From assembly GCA_965215055.1 (NCBI GenBank), contig OZ244046.1, positions 1,178,001 through 1,242,000 of the forward strand: a DNA stretch of 64,000 bases. The letters are read 5' to 3'. Both the position numbers and the translations under genes were made by a program. This DNA is from G965215055 sp965215055 (GTDB lineage: Bacteria > Pseudomonadota > Gammaproteobacteria > UBA4575). Position 1 is the first letter of the stretch. Every line of letters begins with the position of its first letter. The notes beneath the pieces are model-generated. The model was not told the origin of the DNA. It was given only the letters and a program-made list of their open reading frames with translations, and did not search any database. Below are positions 56,610 to 64,000 of this stretch, piece after piece.

Positions 56610-57017
56610 ATGGTTGGAAAATCAGTCCATAAACATAGCCCGCATGCTAAAGTCTACGGCTTCGAGCTAATTATCGATTTGAAGAATTGTAGTCCATCTC
56701 TTTTCAATCGTAAATCTCTCGACAATTACTTTAGTCAACTGTGTGATCTTATTTCAATGAAGAAGGCAGAGGTGTATTTCTGGGACGATGTTGGAGTAGC
56801 ACCAGAGGAACAACAGACCGCCCCGCATACAAAGGGGACCTCGGCAGTCTGCTTTATTTTGACGAGTTCGATAGTAATCCATACGCTCGATGTTTTGAGA
56901 ACCGTGTATGTCAATATTTTTTCTTGTAAAGTGTTCGATCCTAATATTGCGGTGGAATTTACTAGAGATTGGTTCAGCGGTGAGGTCCAAAATTCCACGT
57001 TTATCGAACGGCATTAG
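56610..57017 (+). CDS. Diverged SpeD-fold (AdoMet decarboxylase-like) protein
   Basis: About 135 residues from the ATG at 56610, the usual SpeD length. It has the family scaffold: HAKVYGFELIIDLKNC at the N-terminus, TKGTSAVCFILTSSIVIHT and NIFSCK. By alignment to Thermotoga SpeD, Ser86 corresponds to the pyruvoyl-forming Ser63, His91 to His68 and Cys106 to Cys83, so the autoprocessing residues are kept. The Glu before the serine is Thr, and the WPE after IHT is LDV, so binding of AdoMet is doubtful. An upstream TTG start at 56553 is possible. It is followed by a DUF3326 gene after 14 bases, and no polyamine genes are beside it. Function unknown. Confidence 0.6.
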   Translation: MVGKSVHKHSPHAKVYGFELIIDLKNCSPSLFNRKSLDNYFSQLCDLISMKKAEVYFWDDVGVAPEEQQTAPHTKGTSAVCFILTSSIVIHTLDVLRTVYVNIFSCKVFDPNIAVEFTRDWFSGEVQNSTFIERH

Positions 57018-57031
57018 TGAGGGGGATCCTA

Positions 57032-58390
57032 ATGATAATTAGAGAAAAATCGATGACCATCCCAGTTCCTTCTGATCGTCACAATCTTATAGAACATGTC
57101 CGAGCGAGCGCCAATTTCCAACTGAAGGCAGATGAAATCCCAGTGCGCTATGCAGTGACGGAATCAAATGAGACTCAATATGTCTGTGAGATCGGTGTTG
57201 TTGCCGATGCCAATGCCGAGATAATCAGGAAAGTGCCAGATCTTTTCACATTCCGGGCTAGGCATTTGGCAACATCGGCCAGTTTTAATGCCGTGTTATT
57301 GGTGCCTACTGGAATCGGGTCGGATATTGGTGGTCACGCAGGAGATGCGACCGCGGTCGCCCATCTTGTTGCAGAGAGTTGCGACACGCTCGTCTTGCAT
57401 CCGAACGTGGTGAACGCATCTGACATAAATGAGTTACCCAGTAACGCTTTATATGTAGAAGGGAGTATAGTTACACGGCTTCTGATGGGAACGATAGGCT
57501 TAGTTCCAGTTCGATCAAATCGGGTCTTAGTGATACTGGATGAACACATGGATAGACACTTCGTAGACATGGCTGTCAACTCGGTAAGCTCTGCCCGAGC
57601 TACTTACGGTTTAGATTGCCCTGAGGTGGTCTGTCTAAATCCCTCTATTCGCATGAGCGCCGAATACTCAGAATCGGGATGTGCTGTGGGTCGAGTCGAG
57701 AACATCGAGCATTGCCTTCAGGTTCTTAGTGACTTGAAGGAGCAATACGATGCGGCAGCGTTATCGTCCGTTATAAGGGTTCCTCATGAGTTTCATTTGG
57801 ACTATTTCCATCAGCAAGGAGAGATGGTTAATCCTTGGGGGGGTGTGGAAGCCATGCTGACACATACCTTGTCGTCTTTTCTAAACGTGCCGAGTGCACA
57901 TTCGCCCATGTTCGAGTCAAGGAAGATAGAAAATCTGGAGGCTGGTCGGGTTGAGCCTCGAATGGCGGCGGAAGCAGTATCGCTTACCTTTTTGCAGTGT
58001 ATCCTGAAGGGGTTACAAAAAAGCCCCAGGATAATCGAGGACGAGTCGCTATTTCATCGGTCCGATGTGTTTTCTGCTGAAGATGTGTCGTGTCTAATTG
58101 TTCCTGATGGCTGCCTCGGGTTACCCACGATGGCGGCCCTTGAGCAAGGCATTCACGTGATCGCCGTTCGTGAGAATCGAAACTTGATGAAAAACGATCT
58201 AGCGAGATTACCTTGGCGAAAGGGGCAGCTTATCGTAGTACAGAATTACCTGGAAGCCGTGGGTGTAATGAACGCGCTTAAGGCGGGAGTCACTTTGGAA
58301 TCTGTTCGCCGCCCAATTTTAGACACAAGGGTAACTTCGAAGTCGACCAGTTTTTTGAGTGACAGTGCCCGTACAGATAGTTGTTCATAG
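57032..58390 (+). CDS. DUF3326-family protein
   Basis: A 452-residue protein matching DUF3326, a family of unknown function known to me mainly from cyanobacteria. Signatures: VPTGIGSDIGGHAGDA (91-106), LHPNVVNASD (122-131), NALYVEGS (138-145), then PWGGVEAMLTH and, near the C-terminus, a VPDGCLGLPTMAALEQG segment and AVRENRNL. The ATG at 57032 has AGGGGG six bases upstream, the best ribosome site in the island. It is the last gene of the island before the right repeat. Function not known; a sugar- or nucleotide-binding enzyme fold is possible but cannot be read here. Confidence 0.75.
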   Translation: MIIREKSMTIPVPSDRHNLIEHVRASANFQLKADEIPVRYAVTESNETQYVCEIGVVADANAEIIRKVPDLFTFRARHLATSASFNAVLLVPTGIGSDIGGHAGDATAVAHLVAESCDTLVLHPNVVNASDINELPSNALYVEGSIVTRLLMGTIGLVPVRSNRVLVILDEHMDRHFVDMAVNSVSSARATYGLDCPEVVCLNPSIRMSAEYSESGCAVGRVENIEHCLQVLSDLKEQYDAAALSSVIRVPHEFHLDYFHQQGEMVNPWGGVEAMLTHTLSSFLNVPSAHSPMFESRKIENLEAGRVEPRMAAEAVSLTFLQCILKGLQKSPRIIEDESLFHRSDVFSAEDVSCLIVPDGCLGLPTMAALEQGIHVIAVRENRNLMKNDLARLPWRKGQLIVVQNYLEAVGVMNALKAGVTLESVRRPILDTRVTSKSTSFLSDSARTDSCS

Positions 58391-58489
58391 AAATTTCTGA
58401 CCAAAATTTGGCACTTGTTGAGTCCGAGCAGAAAGTGCTCCGAATACAACCCAAATCCAATGCCAAAATGTTGGTCACTGTGAGGGGCT

Positions 58490-58572
58490 TTTACTCTGTG
58501 AGAGTGGTGTGATCCGACGGTTGCCAATACGATTCTGAGGAGATATTCAAGGCCTCCAACACGGTGGTATCG
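58490..58572 (+). repeat. Right copy of imperfect 83-bp direct repeat flanking the island
   Basis: Partner of 53561-53643. On the minus strand a 35-codon frame (58491-58598) starts MPKSIIEAGDTTVLEALNIS and ends in the shared YWQP-DHT tail. A better-placed ATG just upstream (58605), five bases after GGGAG, runs only eight codons before a stop, as if a frameshift had broken a longer gene. The copy lies about 100 bases after the DUF3326 gene and ends 88 bases before thiG. Confidence 0.7.
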
Positions 58573-58659
58573 CCCGCTTCAATTATTGACTTTGGCATTC
58601 GACATGGAATCTCCCAGCCTTACAGGCAGTGTGTTGATTTCTGGTAAACTGTAGGGGTT

Positions 58660-59487
58660 ATGCCTCCTATACCAGTACCAGAGTTTTTGACCGATCAGGA
58701 TGCGCAGGCCCATGATGTTCTTACCATTGCCGGCAAGCACTATACTTCGCGTCTGTTGGTAGGAACTGGCAAATACAAGGGTTTACCGGAAACACGTGCG
58801 GCGATTGTAGCGAGTAATGCCTCGATCGTAACGGTGGCACTGCGCAGGACTAATATCGGGCAGGAAAAAGGGAAACCCAACCTGCTTGACTTTATCCCAC
58901 CGTCCGAGTTTACGATTTTACCCAATACTGCCGGTTGTTATTCTGCCAAAGACGCGGTGCGTACCTGTCTTTTGGGGCGTGAGTTGCTGGACGGGCAGGC
59001 GCTGGTAAAGTTGGAAGTGCTTGGTGACGAGAAAACGTTGTATCCAAACATCGTGGAGACAATAGCCGCCACCAAGACGTTAATGAAAGAAGGCTTTGAA
59101 ATCATGGTGTATACCAATGATGATCCTGTTATCGCCAAGCAACTGGAGGAAATGGGATGTGTGGCCGTAATGCCTCTGGCGGCACCGATCGGTTCCGGTC
59201 TTGGGATTCGTAATCCGTACAATATTCTTACTATCGTTGAAAATGCCAAGGTGCCGGTTCTGGTTGACGCCGGTGTTGGCACGGCCTCCGATGCGTCGAT
59301 AGCAATGGAATTGGGCTGTGACGGAGTGTTGATGAATACCGCTATTGCACAAGCAAAGAACCCCCTGATGATGGCCACTGCAATGAAAAATGCGGTCGTG
59401 GCGGGTCGACAGGCGTTTCTTGCTGGGCGCATGCCGAAACGCCGCTATGCGTCGGCTTCGTCGCCCGTTGAGCATACCTTTTATTAA
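58660..59487 (+). CDS. thiG: Thiazole synthase ThiG
   Basis: A 275-residue TIM-barrel enzyme that joins deoxyxylulose-5-phosphate, dehydroglycine and ThiS sulfur to form thiazole phosphate. The catalytic Lys lies in VKLEVLGDEKTLYPN, and PNTAGCYSAKDAV, PLAAPIGSGLGIRNPYN and VDAGVGTASDA are signatures. ATG at 58660. trmB follows after 21 bases, the usual thiS-thiG-trmB order apart from the inserted island. Confidence 0.97.
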   Translation: MPPIPVPEFLTDQDAQAHDVLTIAGKHYTSRLLVGTGKYKGLPETRAAIVASNASIVTVALRRTNIGQEKGKPNLLDFIPPSEFTILPNTAGCYSAKDAVRTCLLGRELLDGQALVKLEVLGDEKTLYPNIVETIAATKTLMKEGFEIMVYTNDDPVIAKQLEEMGCVAVMPLAAPIGSGLGIRNPYNILTIVENAKVPVLVDAGVGTASDASIAMELGCDGVLMNTAIAQAKNPLMMATAMKNAVVAGRQAFLAGRMPKRRYASASSPVEHTFY

Positions 59488-59508
59488 CGGCAGTAACGCA
59501 GGGCATAC

Positions 59509-60180
59509 TTGCAAAAACCTCATTCCGTTATTCGCAGTTTTGTTCGCCGCGAAAGACGATTTACAAAAGGTCAGCAGGCGGCATTAAAAAAATATTGGTA
59601 CATCTACGGCATCGAGACCACGGACACGGTGCTTGACTTGCCGGACGTATTCGGCAATTCAATGCCGGTTATTCTCGACATAGGATTTGGCAATGGTGAC
59701 GCATTGATATCGCTTGCGAGGCAGCATTCGCATTTGAATTTTCTGGGTGTCGAGGTGTATCGCCCAGGCATTGGATCTTTGTTGAGAAAGCTGGATGAAT
59801 CCGGGCTTGAAAATGTACGCATTATCAACATGGACGTGGTCGACCTGCTGCGCGAACGTATCGCGGCAAAAAGCATTATCTCGACGTTGATCTGGTTTCC
59901 CGATCCATGGCCGAAGAAACGTCACCATAAAAGGCGCTTGATACAAACTGGGTTTGTACAACTCGTTGCCGAGAAACTCGTTGATGGTGGTGAACTATAT
60001 ATTGTTACGGACTGGCAGCCCTATGCGATTCACGTGTGCGAAACGTTGAAGCAGTGTGAGCTTTTTCATGAAGTTGATACTTCCGAGGTCATTACAGATC
60101 GCCCGAAAACGAAATTTGAGCAGCGAGGTGAAAATTTAGGCCACCAGGTTTATGCCCGGATATATAAGAAAATGGGCTAG
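59509..60180 (+). CDS. trmB: tRNA (guanine-N7-)-methyltransferase TrmB
   Basis: A 223-residue enzyme forming m7G46 in tRNA. SAM motif ILDIGFGNGDALISLA is near residue 60, followed by NFLGVEVYRPGIG and the catalytic-region signature FPDPWPKKRHHKRRL. It begins with TTG behind a CAGGG site. Its last four bases overlap the convergent SulP gene. Confidence 0.95.
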   Translation: MQKPHSVIRSFVRRERRFTKGQQAALKKYWYIYGIETTDTVLDLPDVFGNSMPVILDIGFGNGDALISLARQHSHLNFLGVEVYRPGIGSLLRKLDESGLENVRIINMDVVDLLRERIAAKSIISTLIWFPDPWPKKRHHKRRLIQTGFVQLVAEKLVDGGELYIVTDWQPYAIHVCETLKQCELFHEVDTSEVITDRPKTKFEQRGENLGHQVYARIYKKMG

Positions 60181-61982
60181 GCTGTTACTGGTGGTTTATC
60201 GGCAAGCGTCAAGCGTTTTGCAGGGCACTCATGCTGCGTGGCGAGTGGGCACACCTCTTCTTCGCAATCGTTGATGTTTTGCCAGGCAAATTTAATTGCA
60301 TTCTCGTCAGACCGATAGAAATGATCGGCCCAGTCAGACCCCGCAAAACCGGTGCGCACAAACACGTCCATGACTTGCCGCTTGGTGCGTGCAAACACCA
60401 ACTCGATGCCCAGGGCGACAAGACGCAATGACAGTTGATGCAACATGTCTTCCCCGGTCGCGTCAATTTCCGTAATCGCTTCCGCGTCTATGATAATAAA
60501 TTTCAAATCGGGCTTAGCCGCGACACGTTCCAACACCTTTGTCTCGAAATAGGTGGCACTGGCAAAGAATAACGGCCCTTCGAAGCGCAGAATCGAAATT
60601 TTTGGGCAGATTTTAAGAATATTAACATGCGCATCGCGTATGCTGCCGTCTGCATGTCGTGACAACACCGAGATATGCGGGCGCATGGTCCGATACATGA
60701 ACAGGCCCAGTGATAGCAGCACGCCAATGAGTATGCTTTGTTCCAGATGTGGTGCCAGGAGCAGTGTCAATATGAAAGTGAGTACTGCGATAAAGCCGTC
60801 CTGTTTATGCACGCGAAACGCGTACTTTATTTGCTTGATTCTGATCAGGTTGATAACTGCGGATATGATCACGGCGGCCAAGGTTGCCTGGGGGAGGTAA
60901 TACAGGTACTGGGCAAAATATAGTAGCAACAGCGACAACGCGACGGTCAATCCGGTGACTACCGCCGCAAATCCTGTTCTTGCTCCAGCGGACATATTCA
61001 CCGCCGAGCGTGAGAAGGACCCGGCAACCGGATATGCGCCGGACAGACCAGACATAATGTTTCCCAGGCCTTGTCCGACCAGGCCCTGGTTGGCGTCAAT
61101 GCGTTGACGGGTTTCAACTGCAATGGCTTTGGCGACCGAGATAGCCTCCATGTAACCGACCACTGCAATTACAATGGCCTTGCCAATCAAGTCAAATGCA
61201 GTCAGCATGTCAAAATTCGGCAAGGAAATACGGGGAAGGCCCTCAGGCACTACCCCGACTACACTACCGCCCAGTGATTCGTACCCTATTAAAAAAGAAA
61301 CAAGACTGGTAACGACAACCGCTGTAAGCACGCTGGGAATTTTCGGCGTATACCGTTTCAGTCCAAAGATAATCACCAGGGCGGCAATGCCCATCGCCAG
61401 GGTTGGGAAGTGCGTACTTTGAGATGCTTCGATGAATACATTCCAGAGCGTAACGTAAAAATAATCGCCGACTTCGGCAGTAACTCCAAACAGTTTGGAC
61501 AATTGTGAAGCACCAATGATTATGGCTGCGGCATTGGTGAAGCCAACCACGACTGGATGAGATAAAAACTCCACTAGCACGCCAAGGCGCAACAGCCCCA
61601 ATGACATTTGAAAGATGCCGACGATAATGGCCAATACTGCCGCATAGACAAGATAACCTTCAGGATTTGTAGCCGCCAGTGGTTCCAATGCCGCCGCAGT
61701 CATCAGGGAAACCACTGCAACCGGCCCTGTTTGCAGTTGGCGGGAAGAGCCGAAAAGTGATGCAAAAATTACCGGTAAAAACGACGCATAAAGACCGTAG
61801 TAAGCGGGCAAGCCTGCAAGTTGGGCGTATGCCATGGATTGCGGAATAAGCACCAGGGCTACGGTTAGCCCGGCGACGGCGTCTTTCCGTAAAATCTCAG
61901 GATCTTTTAATTCGCCCAGCCAGTCCAGATACGGGATGAACCGGTGTACTACTTCACGAGTATATTGCCGTGCCGAGATCAA
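60177..61982 (-). CDS. SulP-family inorganic anion transporter with STAS domain
   Basis: A 601-residue permease. The N-terminal hydrophobic region has the SulP signature AGLTVALVLIPQSMAYAQLAGLPAYYGLYASF (split here as AGLTVALVLIPQSMAYAQLA and GLPAYYGLYASF), and the C-terminal ~120 residues form a STAS domain (ISILRFEGPLFFASATYFE). About 10-14 helices. Substrate could be sulfate, bicarbonate or another anion. Start: TTG at 61982, chosen because GGGAGG lies five bases upstream. Confidence 0.9.
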   Translation of the reverse strand: MISARQYTREVVHRFIPYLDWLGELKDPEILRKDAVAGLTVALVLIPQSMAYAQLAGLPAYYGLYASFLPVIFASLFGSSRQLQTGPVAVVSLMTAAALEPLAATNPEGYLVYAAVLAIIVGIFQMSLGLLRLGVLVEFLSHPVVVGFTNAAAIIIGASQLSKLFGVTAEVGDYFYVTLWNVFIEASQSTHFPTLAMGIAALVIIFGLKRYTPKIPSVLTAVVVTSLVSFLIGYESLGGSVVGVVPEGLPRISLPNFDMLTAFDLIGKAIVIAVVGYMEAISVAKAIAVETRQRIDANQGLVGQGLGNIMSGLSGAYPVAGSFSRSAVNMSAGARTGFAAVVTGLTVALSLLLLYFAQYLYYLPQATLAAVIISAVINLIRIKQIKYAFRVHKQDGFIAVLTFILTLLLAPHLEQSILIGVLLSLGLFMYRTMRPHISVLSRHADGSIRDAHVNILKICPKISILRFEGPLFFASATYFETKVLERVAAKPDLKFIIIDAEAITEIDATGEDMLHQLSLRLVALGIELVFARTKRQVMDVFVRTGFAGSDWADHFYRSDENAIKFAWQNINDCEEEVCPLATQHECPAKRLTLADKPPVTA

Positions 61983-62299
61983 GCGTTCCTCCCGGTCAGG
62001 CTATACCATGACCATGGCCTGAACTGTATTGAAAAACCTGTTCATGTAAATTCGCTTTGACCTTCCCTTTGTGGCAGCAAACCGGCTTTTGCTACTACCC
62101 GCGTCAAGCCGACTTCAATAGCAAGCAGTAACACTCAGGTGGAGTTACATAAGGTTATCAGGTTATTTTAACATGTCCTCCTGCACCGTGAATGCAGTTT
62201 CAAATGATATTACGAATATTTTTCGAAGTTGAAAGCTGCTGTAAATTTCGTTTTGATTACGGAAACCGGTAAAGTAGTTGCCGAGGTGCGTAATAACGT
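61983..62299. other. Gap between SulP gene and FIST gene, nothing recognised
   Basis: A 317-base divergent gap. I see no gene or RNA on either strand; it probably holds promoters for both neighbours. GAGGTG near 62283 could serve the upstream GTG start of the FIST gene. Confidence 0.5.
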
Positions 62300-62371
62300 G
62301 TGCCCATCATTGACACGGCTAAATACCCGCATCTCAAATTACAAACGGGGTACAAACGTTACTTTAGGAAT

Positions 62372-63493
62372 ATGGCTGAATCGTTTCAATTAGCGGCCGC
62401 TCATGGCCAATCCGCGCGCGAATTGGTAAATAACTGCCTGCGACAGCTTGGTAACGTGCGAGGAAAGTTTCAGTTGGGCTTTGTTTATGCCAGCGATACG
62501 CTCTGTAATGACCTGGAAGACATAATAGGCCGACTCAAGCAGGATACGGCCGTAAACAGTTGGATCGGAACAGTAGGCATCGGACTTTGCAGCACGGCAA
62601 TCGAATACTATGATGAAGCCGCATTGGTGGTAATGCTCGCGGATATTGACGCAAGTGACTTTACCATCGTCGGTGCAAGGGATTTGAGTGAAGAAAAACT
62701 ACTGGAGCAGGTTTCAGATTACTGCGAGGAAGAATCGTCTCACGTTGGTATTATCCATGGCGATCCCAGCAATCCTGCCACTCCTAACCTGATTGAAAAG
62801 ATTTCCGAGAGCGTTCCGACGGCGTACCTGGTCGGTGGTCTAACTTCATCGAATTCTCACAACCATCAAATCGCCAATAGAGTTATCAACGGCAGTATGT
62901 CTGGTGTTTTTTTCTCGCCGAGGGTGAACATAATCGTTGGTCATACGCAAGGCTGCACGCCACTGGATCAGCAGCATATTATCACCAGGGCCGAGCGCAA
63001 TTTGCTGATTGAACTGGATCATCGCCCTGCCCTTGACGTGTTTCGGGAAGACATTGGAGAAGTGTTGGCAAAAGATCTGTACAAGATAGCCGGATATATT
63101 TTTGCCGGATTGCCTATCGCACATTCCGATACGGGAGATTACCTGGTTAGAAACATCGTCGGTTTTGATGAGGGCGAGAAAATCATCGCGGTTGGCGATT
63201 ATCTGTATGAAGGCGCCAAATTCATGTTCTGTCGACGTGACGGCAATAGTGCCAGGGAAGACATGCTGCGCATGTTGCGTGCGATGAAATCGCGCATGTC
63301 TGCTCAACCTCGCGGCGGCGTGTATTACACCTGTCTGGGGAGAGGACGCTATCAGTTCGGTGAGAACTCCGAGGAACTTAAAATGATTCAGCAGGAATTG
63401 GGCGATTTTCCTCTGGCGGGGTTTTTTGCAAACGGAGAGATTTTTCATAATCGGCTGTACGGCTACACGGGAGTGCTTGCTCTCTTTACCTGA
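62372..63493 (+). CDS. FIST signal-transduction domain protein
   Basis: 373 residues from ATG 62372. It has the FIST N-domain pattern (an NSWIGTVGIGLCSTAIEYYD segment and PTAYLVGGLTSS) and a FIST_C domain (GDYLVRNIVGFDEGEKII, FFANGEIFHNRLYGYTGVLALFT). FIST proteins are extracytoplasmic or cytoplasmic sensors of small ligands such as amino acids, usually in signalling proteins, but this one is stand-alone. A GTG at 62300 is an alternative start that would add 24 residues; I preferred 62372 because the family starts near AAAHGQSA. Confidence 0.85.
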   Translation: MAESFQLAAAHGQSARELVNNCLRQLGNVRGKFQLGFVYASDTLCNDLEDIIGRLKQDTAVNSWIGTVGIGLCSTAIEYYDEAALVVMLADIDASDFTIVGARDLSEEKLLEQVSDYCEEESSHVGIIHGDPSNPATPNLIEKISESVPTAYLVGGLTSSNSHNHQIANRVINGSMSGVFFSPRVNIIVGHTQGCTPLDQQHIITRAERNLLIELDHRPALDVFREDIGEVLAKDLYKIAGYIFAGLPIAHSDTGDYLVRNIVGFDEGEKIIAVGDYLYEGAKFMFCRRDGNSAREDMLRMLRAMKSRMSAQPRGGVYYTCLGRGRYQFGENSEELKMIQQELGDFPLAGFFANGEIFHNRLYGYTGVLALFT

Positions 63494-63504
63494 GTGTTTG
63501 GAAT

Positions 63505-64000
63505 ATGCAATTCAGCGAATTAGGTAATACCGGCTTGATGGTCAGTAAAATTTGTCTGGGCACGATGACCTATGGCGAGCAAAACAGGGAACCCGAAGCG
63601 CACACCCAACTGGACTACGCCTTGGCACAAGGCGTGAATTTCATTGATACCGCGGAAATGTATCCGGTTCCACCACGACAGCAAACACAGGGGGCAACTG
63701 AACAGTACGTGGGAAATTGGTTCAAGAAAATAGGCAAGCGTCATCAAGTCGTACTGGCCACCAAGGTTTCCGGGCCCGGCATGATGCCGTATTTGCGTGA
63801 CGGGCCGCAGCTTACCCCTGCACACATAAAAGCTGCTTTGGACGCGAGTCTGAAACGCCTGCAAACGGATTACGTTGATCTGTACCAAGTGCATTGGCCG
63901 GCCAGAAACACCAATTTTTTTGGCAAGCTTGGCTATCAACAGCAAGAGGATACCTCGACCTCGATAGAAGATACCTATGCGTGCCTGGTTGACGCGATGC
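63505..64000 (+). CDS. tas: NADP(H)-dependent aldo/keto reductase, Tas type (3' end outside window)
   Basis: The visible 165 residues closely resemble E. coli Tas: MQFSELGNTGLMVSKICLGT, then MTYGEQNREPEAHTQLDYAL, VNFIDTAEMYPVPPR, QGATEQYVGNW and LQTDYVDLYQVHWP, with the catalytic Asp and Tyr (DTAEMY). The window ends inside the gene. It lies 11 bases after the FIST gene. Confidence 0.93.
   Translation, partial: MQFSELGNTGLMVSKICLGTMTYGEQNREPEAHTQLDYALAQGVNFIDTAEMYPVPPRQQTQGATEQYVGNWFKKIGKRHQVVLATKVSGPGMMPYLRDGPQLTPAHIKAALDASLKRLQTDYVDLYQVHWPARNTNFFGKLGYQQQEDTSTSIEDTYACLVDAM

Overview
This window is the replication-origin region of a bacterial chromosome from the Beta/Gammaproteobacteria. The evidence is the block dnaN-dnaA / rpmH-rnpA-yidD-yidC-mnmE-mnmG-rsmG-parA-parB followed by a complete F-type ATP synthase operon (atpIBEFHAGDC) and glmU-glmS, together with fis-purH-purD, rho, folB/folK and a pteridine reductase. 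recF is missing between dnaN and gyrB, a layout usual in Betaproteobacteria and less so in Gammaproteobacteria. No finer placement is possible from sequence reading alone.

Layout. (1) Bases 1-2860 are accessory: the C-terminal part of an SNF2/RapA-type helicase followed by an Hsp70/actin-like ATPase. (2) Bases 3.0-25.3 kb are mostly housekeeping genes in short, changing-strand operons: mutM and an FkbO/Hyg5-type chorismatase, a lone hydantoinase-A-like protein, a fatty-acid desaturase, rpmB-rpmG, folB-folK, pteridine reductase, a MidA-type methyltransferase, uppP, cca, an NDUFA9-like SDR, trxA, rho, fis-purH-purD (purD carries a frameshift), pyrE, two exonuclease III paralogues, an AmpG-like permease and an orphan ParA-like ATPase. 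(3) Bases 25.5-31 kb hold gyrB, a near-perfect parS site, dnaN, a candidate oriC gap and dnaA on the minus strand. (4) Bases 31-49.6 kb run on the plus strand from rpmH to glmS: translation and tRNA modification, membrane protein insertion, chromosome partition, ATP synthesis and cell-wall precursor synthesis. (5) Bases 49.6-53.5 kb hold a lone DGQHR-domain gene, a sterol-desaturase-family protein, tRNA-Thr(CGU), thiO, tRNA-Gly(CCC) and thiS.

(6) Bases 53.5-58.6 kb are an accessory island that separates thiS from thiG-trmB, genes normally close together. It holds a type II restriction-modification pair, a six-helix membrane protein with a charged coiled-coil, a strongly diverged SpeD-fold (AdoMet decarboxylase-like) protein and a DUF3326 protein, all on one strand with tiny gaps. 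Two imperfect 83-bp direct repeats flank the island, and a cluster of TGTTGA/TCAACA half-sites lies in front of it. The SpeD-like/DUF3326/membrane-protein cassette is the best candidate here for an undescribed system. (7) Bases 58.6-64 kb return to core genes: thiG, trmB, a SulP anion transporter, a FIST sensory-domain protein and the start of a Tas-type aldo/keto reductase cut by the window edge.

Start codons were chosen by Shine-Dalgarno spacing and family length. All functional calls come from recognising motifs by eye, with no database search.
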